The position numbers and the translations under genes were made by a program. Below are positions 13,201 through 26,970 of a DNA stretch of 64,000 bases, in pieces. Below the pieces are notes generated by a model. The model was not told the origin of the DNA. It did not search any database and saw only the letters and a list, made by a program, of their open reading frames with translations. Position 1 is the stretch's first letter, and every line of letters starts with the position of its first letter. The DNA is taken from the NCBI GenBank assembly GCA_023846275.1, contig JAIUJO010000071.1, positions 2,149,846-2,213,845 on the forward strand, given 5' to 3'. This DNA comes from Vanilla planifolia. Its lineage: Eukaryota > Streptophyta > Magnoliopsida > Asparagales > Orchidaceae.

Positions 13201-16200
13201 TTAGAAACATTAAAAAATTAAATTTAATTAATTAATGCTAATTTATATTTCTCAATTGATATTTATTTTGTATCTATCAAACATCATTCTGAATTTCTCC
13301 AAATCATTGTAGTAAATAAGGATAAATAACAATAATTACTTATTACTAAGTGAATTTATAACAAAGCTGAAACGACAATTGTTTGAGTAACATAACATAG
13401 CCAAATCAAAGCGATGAATCAATCATACTAGAGAAAAATTAGAGTTTTGTAGTAATAAATCTAAATAAAAATAAATTATTTTAAAAAATGAGAAAAATTG
13501 TATAAGAAAGCTATAATGCAAGATACTAAAAAGATCAAATATAACGTTCATGCTTGTCAGATCAGGTATTAATCAAAATTTCCTATAAAGTATACTAAAA
13601 AAAAAAGAAAATATTTAAAATTATAATAGTAAGTATTCCGCGATGATTCTGACAATATTTATGTAGTATCGATCAAACAGGAATTGTAATTTCTATACTA
13701 TAAAAGAAAATAAGCATAAGAAGTAATAAAATATTTTTTAATATTTAGCAAATATATAATAATCATAAAATAAGAAAAATTGAAGCAATACATTATAACC
13801 ATATCATAATAAAATATTTTTATGTAGGAGGAGAATTAGAGTTTAATAGTAACATAAGTAATTCAAGCCAAAAATATTTTAATAACTAAGATATGGCAAA
13901 GTTGTATTACAAGACACTAAGAAATTGAGTATAACATCCTTGATCATCAAATAAGTCACTCATTAAAATTACTCATAAAACAAGTCTATACTAAAAAAAT
14001 AAAGCATTCCAAAATTTAAAATTGATTTCAAAGATCGATTAAGCTCATCAATATGGCTGCAACAACATTTATTTTGTCTCAATTAGCCTTAGTTTAGAAT
14101 TACTAAAAATTACCAAATTAATTACACATAAATAAAATAAAATTATTATTTTAATAGTAAAGAAAGATTAAAGTTGAAATGAGATAAATTGAAGTAAGAT
14201 ATTATCACAAAATTAAAGTAATGTTAAGGTCACTTAACTGAAAAAACATTTAAGAAAAAGAAAAATAATGAGAGAATGTTGCATTCTATGATACCTTTGA
14301 GGCAAGCATAACATCCTCAACATAAAATCTAACATGAATCTCAATTTCTAGTAAAGCCTACTTAAACCTTAGAAAATCAAGTATTTAAAAAATGAATATT
14401 TTATTTGATTTATTTCATCAAGATGTCTCTAATGATGTTTCATTAATCTTGATCAATCCTCATTTGGAATTATTTTTATTTACCAAAATAAATGAACTTA
14501 AACATAATAATTGTTATTTTAACATTAATTAAATAGATATTATACCTCAAATATGATGAATTAAAGAAGTGTAAATTCACAAATTAAAACTAAGGTAGGG
14601 GTCACATAAGAGGAGAGTTATTATTACGTAGTAATATTACAAAATGAAATTAAATATGTTTTATAAATGCAACATATTGTATGGGAAAGTTGCATTATAA
14701 GTTTTAAAGGGATTAAGTGGAACATCCTGATTCAACAAATCAATTATAAATCAAAACCTCATAAAGCATTCAGAAGCTTTGAATAAAGTATTTGAAATAT
14801 ATAAAAATGGCTATTTAAATGGACAATTCATCGAGATAGGCTAATGATAATTATTTGATCTCAATTAGACAAATGGTTGGAATTACTATGAATTAAAAAA
14901 TTAATTAAAAGTAAATAATAAAAAATTATTATTCATATGCTAAGGAAATATATATTAAATCTAAAATTAGATTAATTGAAGTAATATAATTAAACCAAAT
15001 CATATTGTTCTTAAGGAAACATGAAAATAGATTTAAATTCACAAAGCTACATAACCATATTAAGGACAACTAACATAACTAGATTAAAGATATGTAAGAG
15101 TTCCATGGGAGAAGATTTAGAGATACATTGTAATATAACTTATTTGAAGTAAAAAAGTTGAAAAAAAAAATTAGATAAGTTCAATGGGAAAGTTGCATTC
15201 TGAGACACTAAAGGCATTGAGCATAGCAACCTCAATAATCAAACAAGGTATAAATTTAAGTGCCTAAAAATAATGTCAAACAAATATGAAAATAAAATAT
15301 TTGAAAATTTATGGAAGATTATTTAATTAGATAGTTCCTGTTCAGATGATTTTGAAAATATTTGTTTCATCTTGATTGAAGCTTGCTTGAAATTAATATG
15401 AATTACAACAGCAAATAAAGGTAAATAAGAAATTACTTTGTTAAATATATTAAATTGGAATAAGATAAATTTATTCAATGTAATATAATAAAAATAAATC
15501 AATGCAAAGGTCATTCAAGAGGTCATTTAGAGTTATTTTTTAATATATCCAAATAAAAGTAAAACATTTCAAGATGTGACATAAATGATGTACAAATGAT
15601 CCATTCCAAGTTACATTAGAGATTGAGTGTAGTATCTCCAACCATCAATTACAAAACAAATTAGGGTTTGCCATAAAGCATACCAAAATTTTTAAAAAAT
15701 AAAATATTATAAAATATAAGAATGAATATTTAATTGGATAAAGCGTATCGAGATGAGTCAAACAATGCTTCTATCATATCCAATAGGCCTTTTTCGAAAT
15801 TACTAAGAGTAAGTAAAGTAAATTAGCATTCAAAATAGTAAATTTTTTAAACATAAAAGAAAACTATATTAAAGCTAAAAAAAGAATAATTGAAGCAATA
15901 TAATATAACCAAATAAAAGTGTTATAAATGTCATAGTTAAAAAGATCAATAGTTATGTGGGAATACGACCAAACGAAAGCAAAATATTTGAAGAAATGAG
16001 ACAACTTTTAAAGGAAAGTAGAATTCATAGAAACAAAAGAGATTTAATGTACCATTTCAATCATCAAATAAGCTATGAATCAAAATATCTTTGAAAGCAT
16101 AGTAAATCCCTAAAATTATTTAATATATAAAAATAAAATTTAATTTGATAATGCTCATAGAAAACAGTATAACAACTTCAGTTTCATATCAAATAGAACT

Positions 16201-19200
16201 CATTTAAAATTTTTGAGAATTACCAAAACAAACAAGGAAGCATAACAAAAAAAATTTAATATTAAACATTGATATAAAAAAGTTGAAATGGGATAAACAC
16301 AACAAATGTAATATAGCTAAACCAAAATAATTTAAATATAACATGAGTGGAGATTTTGTGTTAAATAGTAAAATATCCAAATCAGTGCAAAGCATTTTAA
16401 GGAATTGGTGAATTATACAAAAAAATTTGCAGTCGAAGGTAATAACTAGAAAGATTTTAATATCTTCAATAATGAAATTATGTATGAATAAAAAGACTCA
16501 TAAATTATTTCTAAATTTTACAAAATTAAATATTTAAAAATGTGGAATGAATATTTCATTATAATACAATGAGAGGATTCCTATGACATTTATTTTATTT
16601 ATATTAAAAAACTTTTAGAATTACAACAAAAAAATAAAATTCAAAAAAGCTTAAATAATATTAAATTATTATTTTATTATTGAGTAAATATATATTATAA
16701 CTAAAACAAATCAATGCAAAGTAATATTAGACGTCCAAATCAGTCCAAATAATTTAATTAAATGAGATAAATTTTATGGAGAAGGCAAATTTCAAGATAT
16801 TAAACAAATTAAGTGTAACATTATTAATCATTAAATCTAGAAAAATAAGAAATTCCTTTAAAAGAATTTAAAAAATCTTTAAAAAATAAAATATTAAAAA
16901 AGTATAAAAACAAATATTTTCTTTGTAGGTTGTCATTGCAATTAGTCCTAATGACATTTGATATGTCTTCATAAGACCTAGTTTAGAATTATATTGCACT
17001 ATTAAGTTAAAAAAGCATTAATACATTTTTCTTTTTTGCCAAATTTATTATATATTTACTTAATATTGTAATAATAAGAGTAAATCATTATTCTAATATT
17101 AAGTAAGTATACGATAAATTGGTTTATAAGAAAGTGTAACCACAGAAATATAAGTAAATTAAAGTAATGTTAAGGTCACAGAGGAGGTCAATTAGCATTT
17201 TATAATAATATAATCAAATCAAAATGAAACATTTGAATAAATGAGATAAATTATATGAGAAAGTTGATTCCAGGATACTAAGGAGTTTATGTGCAATAGT
17301 TTTAATCATATAATTATATATAGAATGAATGTCTTGTAAAGAATTCCGAAAACCTAAAGAGATAAAAAAATGAATATAATGATCGATATAGCTCATCTAG
17401 ACAAAACCAAGGAAGCTTGTTCCATTTAAATAGAACCTTGGCTATAATTATTATGAACTAAGAATGTAAATAGAACATTTAAACGTATCAAAAATGAATA
17501 TTTAACTTAATAAACCACATCGAGAGTCATCCAACAACCTTTTATTATTCTAAATCATACCTCTTTTAAAATTAATACAAAGTAAACAGGAAACAAGCAT
17601 AAATAATAATAAGGTATTACTTTAATGTAAAGTAAATATATATTAAAATTGAAATGACAAATTAAATTAATATAAAATTACCAAATCAAAATTATGTAAA
17701 GGTAACACAAAGATGAATTAGAGTTTTAAAGTAATATAACAAAATCAAGGAAAATAATTTAAAAAAAAAAATATTTTGTCAAAATTTTAATTTAACAAAC
17801 TATGAATATCTAAGATAACACCCTCGATTGATTAATCAAGTGCAAATTGAATTCTCTCACAAAACTTGAAAAAATACTTATAAAATTAAATATTTTAAAA
17901 AAAATAAATCTTTAATTTGTAAAGCTCATTAAGACTAATCAAACTACAATTATTTTGTCTTTATTTGAGTTATTTTATCTTATAATCTAAGCCAAAATCC
18001 TAAAAAATCAAAGATTTGGAAATATTAAATTTAGTATTATTAAATAGAGCTTATCAAAATGACTATGATATTATTTGTTTCTTCTCAGTGTGGCTTTGTT
18101 TAGAAATACTATAAATTACTAAATCAAAAGAATAAATAATAATAAATTATTATTTTCATGTTAAATAAATATACATATTAAAGTTGAAATATTGTGAATT
18201 GAAGCAATTTTAAAAAAACTAGAATCTATTTGATGCAAAGGTCACAAGTGAGGTGTTAGTTACATAGTAATATAGCCAAATTAGGACAAAAAATTTGAAT
18301 TAATGTGATAAATCGTGCAAACAAGTTGCATTTTAAGACACTGAGGACATCTAGAATAACATTCTAAGTAATCATATTTGGAATGTATTAAAATTTCTTA
18401 TATTGAGTACTATAACCTAGAAAATATTATATTTAAAAATAATATATAAAAATTAACTTTTAGTTGATAGACCTCATTGAGACAAGTCCAATAGCTTTTA
18501 TTTCTTCTCTATCGTACTCAACTTAGAGTTTGTACTATCATAAAGAAAATAGGAATAAATAATAAAAAAAATTATTTTGATTTTAAGGAAACATATATAA
18601 AGGTTGAAAAAAGATCAACTAAAGTAATGTAATATGACTAGATCAAAGTGATGTATGGGTCACATGAGAGCAAAATTATAGTTTCATTACATTATAAATA
18701 AATCTAAGCAAAAAATTTTGAAAAACTAAGAGAACTATATAAGGAAAGTTGCATTATAAGACACAATGAAGATCAAAAGTATCAACTGTCATCATTAAAA
18801 TGAGTATAAATTGAAAACTATCATAAAGCATGTAAAAGATATTGAAAATAATTTTTTTTAAAAATATTAATATTATTATTTAAATGATATAGCTCAATAT
18901 GAAGAGTCTAATGCTGCTTATTATTTCTCCATTAGACCATGTTAGGAATTAATATGACTTACAAAGTTAATAAGCATATATAACAATAAATAAAATTTTA
19001 ATATTAAGAAAATATATGTTACACTCAAAATAACATAAATTAAAGATTTTTAATATAACCTAGTGAAAAGTGATGCAACACGAGATTTAAATTACATAGT
19101 AAAAAAAAGATAAATTTGAAAATTTCAAAAAAAGTGATAAATTGTGCCAAAAAGTTGCATAACAATATGCTAACGAGATGGTGTCTAAGATCCTCAATCA

Positions 19201-19691
19201 TGAAATTTGATACCACTAAAATGTCTCAAAAAGCATCCCAAAAAATTAAAAAGCAAATTGTCTAAAAAATATAAAAAAATAATTAATATAATAGAACTAG
19301 TCGAGAGGAGTCCAACAATATTTGTTTGATCACTATCAAACAATGTATAGACTTACTATGAATTAACCATGTAAATTTGCAATAATAATAATAAATTATA
19401 TTTTCTATAATATGTGAAATTGTATACTAATACTAAAATAAGTTAAATTGAACAAATGTAAGATAAACAAATAAAGACCTTGTAAAGATCATAAGAGAAG
19501 AGATTTTGAGTAACAAAGTGATATAATTACATCAAAGAAAAAAATGTTTGAAACAAAATATATTGTATGGGAAGCTTGTTACAATAAAATAATGAGACCA
19601 TGAATATTCTTGATTATAAAATCAAGTATGAATAAAAAATATTTCATAAATCATGGCAAGGTCATAGAAACAAATATTTAAAACAAATAAG

Positions 19692-19693
<2 letters not shown>

Positions 19694-19724
<31 letters not shown>
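19694..19724. repeat. (AT)n microsatellite
   Basis: An uninterrupted run of about 31 bases of alternating A and T sits at the monomer's aaaatataaaaatgaatattt position, replacing part of it. The satellite is intact on both sides. Confidence 0.9.
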
Positions 19725-19726
<2 letters not shown>

Positions 19727-22700
19727 TAAACAAACGCTCGTTTTGTCCCAATTAGACCTCATTTAGAATTAATATAAATTACCAAATTAAATAATGTCAA
19801 TTAAAAAAAAATTATTTTAAATATTAAGTAAATAATTTTAAAGCTAAATTGAGATAAATTATTATAATATGACAACCAAATTTAATCATTGTGGAGGACA
19901 AATAATACTGACTGTGTTAAATGGTAATATAATTAAATCAAAGTGAAAAAGCTATGAAAATGATATAAACATTTTGGGAAAGTTGTATTCCAAGATACCA
20001 AGAAGATCTATAGTAATATTTTCAATCATTAAATAAGGAGTAAATCAAAATGCCTTAAAATACATGCCAAATACATAATAAATAAAATATTTATATTTAT
20101 AAAAATAAATATATTATTAGGAGAAGCTCATCAAGAAAATTGTAATGACCCCAATTGCATGTCAACCTAACCTGATTTGGAATTACAACAAGTATGCTAA
20201 GTAAACAAACAAAATTTATAATAAATTATGGGCATAAAATTAACTAAACATATATTAAATTAACAAATAAGATAATTTGAAGTATTATGATATATATAAA
20301 TCAATCAAATGTAAATGTTAAATGCGATGAGATTGAGAGTCATATTGTAATATAAGCAAATAAAAATGAAAACTTTTTACAAATGAGAAATATATTATTG
20401 GAAAGTTGTCTTCAATGATTCTAAAGATTACATGCATAGCATCCTCAATTTCAAATTAGGCATGTATGAAATATCCAATAAAAAAATGCTAAAAAAAAAA
20501 AGTGTAATTTTAAAAACATAAAAGTAAATATTTAGTTTGTTAGAGCTCGTTTAGAAGAGTTGAATGATATTTCTTTCATCTCCATTGGACCTCATTAGGA
20601 ATTACTAAGATTTTCTAAATTAATAATAATAAATAAAATTATTTTACTATTTTAATATTAATTTATTATATATTAAAAATTAAAGCAATTTAATTAACCA
20701 AATAGCCATAATGTAATGGTCACACGAAAAGAGAACAAGAGCTTCATAGTAATAATACCAAATGTAGAAAAAAGTTTGAAGAAATATGATAATTGTACAA
20801 GAAAATTACATTCCATGATACCATGAAGATCCTATGTAACATTCTTGATTGTGAAATCACATAGAAATCGAAATGTTTCATAAAACATGCCAATATTCTC
20901 AAAAAAACTATGTAAAGAAAATATTTAATTGAATAAATCTCACTAAGGCCATATAATAACAATTGATTTGTATCCACCATATCTTATTAAGAATTATCAT
21001 GAATTACAAAAGTCAATAAGAAAAGAGTACTAAATTTTTTATTTTAATATTAAGTAAATATTTATTATAAAAAAAGTGCAAACAATTTAAGCAAAGTTAT
21101 AAAACAAAATAAAAATGATGCAAAGGTCGTATAATAGGAGAATAAGAACTTGTTTTGTAATATAACCATATAAAAGAAAAAACTTTCAAGAAATAAGATA
21201 AATTATATAAGAAAGTTGCATTTCATGATAATAAAGGGATCAAATATAACATCCTTGATCATCAGATCAAGTATAATTTAAAAAGTCACTTAAAGAGTGC
21301 AAAGATCATAGAAAATAAGATATTTATAAATATAAATATTAATATTTTGATAGCTAGAGTACATTAAGATAAGTCCAAAGGCATTTATTTTATCTTGACC
21401 AAGCCTTATTTCAAATTACTACAAATTACAATAATAAATAAGCATAAATAGTAGCAAAGTCTTATTTTACTATTATGTAAAAAAATATTAAAATTAAAAT
21501 ATGACAAACTGAAGCTATGTAAAATAATCAAATCAAAGTCATGTAAAGCTCAAATAAGAGGAGATTTAAGGTTATATAATAACTTATTAAATCAAAGAAA
21601 ACAAACTTTCGCAAATGATTTAAATTGTATAGTAAAGTTGCATACAATGATATTAGAAAGATGGTGTGTGATATTTTTAATCATCAAATAAGTTACAAAT
21701 GAAAATATCTCATAAATCACACTAAAACCTTAGAAAACAAAATGCTTAAAGGTATAAGATTGAATTTTGAATGGGATAAAACTCTTCGAGATGAGCATAA
21801 TGACATCTGTTTCATCTAGATAAGGCCTCATTTGAAATCATTATGAATTATTAAAATTAAAAAAGAATTAATAATAATTAATATTTTTTAATATTAAACA
21901 AATATATAATGTTTGATATAAGATACATTGGAGCTTTGTAATGTGACCAAATCAATGAATTCTAAAGGTTAAATGAGAGAAGAAATAGAGTTTCACTATA
22001 ATATATCTAAATCAAAGCCAAAGAATGCAAAAAAAGGAGAACTTTTACTAAAACTTTGCATTAAAAAATGCTAAGGTGTTCAAGTGTGATATCATGTATC
22101 ATCAAATTAGCTATAAATGAAAACTTCACTATAACTTATAAAAACCTATAAAAGCTCTACAATCTTAAATATGTAAAATAAAAAAATAAATTTTTAATTG
22201 GATAAAACTTGATGATATGAGTGTAAGGACTACATTTTCTTGACTAGAACATGTTTAGAATTAATTTAAATAATAAAATGAAAGAAGCATACATAATAAT
22301 AAGTTATAAATTTAATTTTAATAAAAATATATAATAAAAATAAAATGAGAAAAAATGAAGAAATACAATATAACTTAATCAAGGTAATGTAAATATCAGA
22401 CGAGGGGAGACTTAAAGTGACATTGTAACATGACCAATTCAAAGTGAAAATGTTTCAAAATTAGATAAATTAAATGGGAACATTGCAATCAAAGGTATTA
22501 AAGATATTAATCGTAGCATCTTTGATCACTAAATTAGGTATGAATCAAAATCTTTCTTAAGGAATTAATAAACCCTATAAAATAAAATTTTTACATTAAA
22601 AAATTAAAAATTAACTGGATAGAGTTCACTGAGATGTGTCATATAAGACATTTATTTTGTCTCAATTAAACCTCATTTGAAGTTACAACAAATTAAAAAA

Positions 22701-25700
22701 TTAAATAAGCACAAAAAAAAATATATCATTTTTTAAATATTAGTTAAATATATATTAAAGCATAAATCGATTAAACTAAAGAATTTAATATATGTAAATC
22801 CAATTAATGAAAAGATCTTATAAGAAGAGATTTAGAGTTATAGGTAATTAAACTAAATAAAAGAAAAAAATTAAGGTGGTATAAATTTTATAAAAAATTT
22901 GCATCTAAGATATTGTGAAATGCAAGTAAAATATCCTCAATCATTAAATAAGGTATGAATTAAAATTTCTCATAAGGTGTTCGAAAATGTTAAATAAAAA
23001 TATTTAAAAATATAAATATTAATATTTAGTTTATAGAGCTCATCAAGATGGTACAATGATGTTGGTTTCATTTGCATGAACCATCTTTTAGAATTAATAA
23101 AAATTACAAAATTTAATAAGCATAAATAGTCTTTAAATTATTACTTTAATATTAAGTAAATATATGCACTAAATCTATTATTTGATAAATTGAAGCATTT
23201 TAATATAGCTAAATTTAAGCAATGCAAATATTACACTTGAAGAGAAAAATAGTTTTATAATAACAGAGTAATATTGGAGTGACAAACTTGAAGAAAACTA
23301 GATAAGCGGTACGAGAAAGTTGCATTGAAAAATACTAAAGAGATTAAGTATAACATATTCGATAATCCAATCATGTATGAATTTTAAATGTGTGATATAA
23401 GTAAGAAGCTTATAGAGGATATAATATTTATAAAAATACAAATTAATATAATATTTGAAATGTGTCAACAATATTCTAATAATGTTTTTTGTATTGATTA
23501 CACCCAATTAAGAGCAACCATAAATTTAAAAAACTAAAAAAGCATAAATAACAATAAATATATTCCTTAATATTAATGAAATATATACAAAGGTAGAAAT
23601 GAAAAAATGAATCATTGTAATGTAACCAAATAAAAGTAATGTAAAAGAAACATGAGAGAAGAATTAGTGCTTCATAGTAATATAATAAACTTGAAGCAAA
23701 ATTTATGAAGAAATGAGAAAACTTTTAATAGAAAATTGCAATTCGATAATAAGAAAATCGAGTGTAACATTCTTAATTATCAAATTAAGTAAAATTGTGA
23801 CATTTCATAAACAATGTAAACATTTAAAAAATATCAAAAATTAAAAAAATGAATATTTAATTATATAACATATATAGAGATCAGTCCATTGATGTTTTTT
23901 GGTCTTAATTGGAGCTCATTTGGAATTAAGATGAATTACCAAAATAAAGAAGAATAAATTATAATAAATTATTATTTTATTTGTAAGTAAATACATATTA
24001 TGTGTAAAATGGGATAAACTTAAATAACTTAATATGGAGAAATAAAAGTGACCTAAGGTTCACATATATAATATTTACAGTTTCATGATAATATAATCTA
24101 ATCATAGAAAAAAATAAAAAATAGGATAAAGTATATTAAAAAAGTTATATTTAAGAATAGCAAGACGGTCAACCACCATATTTGTAATCTCAAATCATAA
24201 ACAAATAAAAATATCAAAAAACAAATGCTCAAATCAAAGAAAGTAAAAAAATTTAAAGATATAAAAATAAATATTTAATTGAATAGAGCTTTTTATGAAA
24301 AGTCCAACAACTTACGTTTCATCCCTACCACACCTTATTTGGAATAAATTTCAATTAAAATATTAAATTTGTATAAGTAAAAATAACTAATTTGTTTAAT
24401 GTTAAGTAAATATATATTACATTTGATATAAGTTAAATTGAATGTTTGCAATATGATCGAGACAAAGTGATATAAATGTCACATATTTGGAGAATAAGAT
24501 GTCATAGTAACATAACCGTGTTTAAGTAAATCATTTTAACGAGATAACTATACTAAAAAGATGCACTAAAAGAAGTTAAAGAGATTTAGTGTAACATCAT
24601 TGATAATTAGATTAGGTACAAATCAAACAGTTTCATAAAGCTTGTCATAACTTTGGAATGTAAAATATTTTCAAATAAAAATAATTATATTTGATTTAAT
24701 TGGCATTGGTAAAATGAGTCATACGATAGCTTTTTCTCAATTGGATCTCATTTGGAATTCATTTGAATTACAAAAAGAATTTGTTATAAATAATAATAAA
24801 TTTTGAATGTAACCTCAAGCAAATAAGTATTAAAGCTGAAATATTATTAATTTAAGTAATGTAATATAATGAAATCATGATGGTGCATGTATCACATGAG
24901 GAGATTTTTAGTAACTTTGTAATATAAACAAATTCACACAAAATTTGAAAAAAAAGAATTTTAAGGGTTGGTTGTATTCCAAGAAACTAAGGATATCGAC
25001 AATAACATCCTTGATTTTCAATTCAATTATGAGTCAAATAATATCTAAACTCATTCAAAATAATATAAAATGAAATGTTAAAATGTATAATGATTAATAT
25101 TTAGCTAGATAGAGTAAGTCCTGGAAAGTCCACCAATGCTTCTTTTGTTTTGATTAAATCTCAATTGCTATATTGAAAATGAAAGTAAAAACATTGATAC
25201 AATAAGATAAATTATATGGGAAAGTTTTATTCCAAGCTTCTAAGGAGATCAAGTGGAATACCCATGATCATCAAAAAAGGCAGGAATTAAAATTACTCGT
25301 AAAGCATGCTAAAACTCAAGAAAAAAATAATAATGTATAAATGAATATTTAATAGATTGAGCTTGTTGAGGTGAGACCAACAAAATTTGTCTCCATTAAA
25401 TGTCATTTTGAATTACAACAAATTATAAAACTAAATAAGCATAAAAATAATAAATTAATACTTTCTTATTAAGAGAGTATATTTATTAATGTTGAACTAT
25501 GAAAAATTATAGTAATCTAATATAACAAGTATGAAAAATTTTTCACAATAAGATGACCTAATCAAAATGAAAAATTTGAAAAAGATGAGATAAATTATAT
25601 GAGAAAGTACATTCAATGAACAAGGAGATTGAGCATAACAACATCGTTCAAGAAATTATGTACAAATCAAAATATGTCAAAATGTGTTCCAAACTCTATG

Positions 25701-26047
25701 AAAATAAAAGATTTAGAAATATATAAATGAATATTTAATTCTATAGAGCTAATCATAACGAGTACAATGACATCTATCTTGTCTTTAAATGAACCCATTC
25801 AAAATAATTATAAACTAACAAAAAAGATAAGCATATGTAATAAACAAATTCCATCAAGTCAAAGTGACGTAAAGGTCAAATTAGAGGAGATTTAGAGTAA
25901 AACACTAACATAAACAATGTAAAGAAAAAATTTGAATTAATGACATAAATTATTTGAAAAGTTTTATTACTAGATACTAGTTAGATCTAGCATAACATTC
26001 TCCATCATCAAATCAAGTACAATTGAAATATGTCATTAAGTGCACCA

Positions 26048-26210
26048 AATCTTTAAAAAATGAAAGATTCGAAAATATAAAAATTAATATTTAACTAAAA
26101 GAGATCATTACTATAAGTTCTTTTCCATTCATAAACTATACCAAATCTCTAGAAAATGAAATATTTGAAAAATATAAAAATGAATATTTAACTAATAGAG
26201 CTCATTAAGG
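26048..26210 (+). repeat. Local ~110-bp duplication inside monomer
   Basis: A segment accaaatctttaaaaaatga through atatttaactaaaagagatc is followed about 110 bp later by accaaatctctagaaaatga through atatttaactaatagagctc. The same arrangement is present in unit 2 (about 44060-44222) and unit 3 (about 58873-59033), so it predates the 14.8-kb amplification. Confidence 0.65.
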
Positions 26211-26970
26211 CAAGTCCAATAACTATTGTTTCTTCTTCATTGAACCTCAATTAGAATTACTAAAAATTACATGAGAAAATAAGCTTGAAAATGAGTAAAT
26301 TGTTATTTTATTTTTAAGTAAATATACCTTAAAGTTAAAATGAGAAAAATTCAATTAATGTAATTATCCCACAAGAAGAGATTTAACATTGGATAATAAA
26401 ATAATAAAACAAACGAAAATAATCTAATGAATAAGAAAAATTGTTTAAGGAAGATGCATTCCGAGATGGCAAGATGATCAAGTGTAGCATCTTCACCTAT
26501 CAAATTAGGTAAGAATTGTAATGCGACAAGAGGCACGATGAAGCCAAAAACTTGAGTACTTAAAAACATTAAAACTTTTAATTAATTCAATAGGTCATGG
26601 AGATGAGTCTAATGATGTCTATTAGATTTCAATTTGACCTAAATTGAATTATTGTTAGTTATCAAAGTTAAAAAAAATGAAAAATAAAATATTTTTAATA
26701 TAATATTTAGTAAATTATAATTAAGGTATAAGTGAGCTAAATTGAATCGATGAAATATATCCCAATGAAAGTGATGTAAAAATCACATGAAGTAAGATTT
26801 TGATTTACATATCGATATAACTAATCAAAGTCAAAATTTTCATTAAATGAGTTAGATTTTATGAGAAACTTTCATACCAAGGAATAAGGAGATTGAGTGT
26901 ACTATCCTTTATTGTCAATTCATGTACAAATAAAAATATCTAGTAAAGCATACCAAAGAAAACTAACAAA

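Larger units (their letters stand above)
6739..21985 (+). repeat. Diverged ~415-bp satellite, long forward array
   Basis: About 37 head-to-tail monomers precede the large duplication. Anchors of the type ccaagatactaaggagat occur near 7085, 7500, 7921, 8332, 8750, 9165, 9560, 9957, 10468, 10888, 11310, 11730 and so on, about 415 bp apart. In order after the anchor the monomer carries gagtgtaacatcc, atcatcaaatcaggtac, atgtctcataaagcatg, aaataaaatatttaaaaat, agctcattgagatgagtcc, catttgtttcatctc, an A/T dyad around aataaattattatt, aatataaccaaatcaaagtg, atgtaaaggtcacatgag and a second agtaatataaccaaatcaaa. Irregular monomers occur near 10080-10290, 12480-12600, 17380-17510 and 17880-18060. No genes are visible. 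Confidence 0.85.

Noticed and set aside
6739-26970. CRISPR array
   Set aside because: Repeats are ~415-bp degenerate monomers without short exact repeats or unique spacers, and the sequence is eukaryotic in character.
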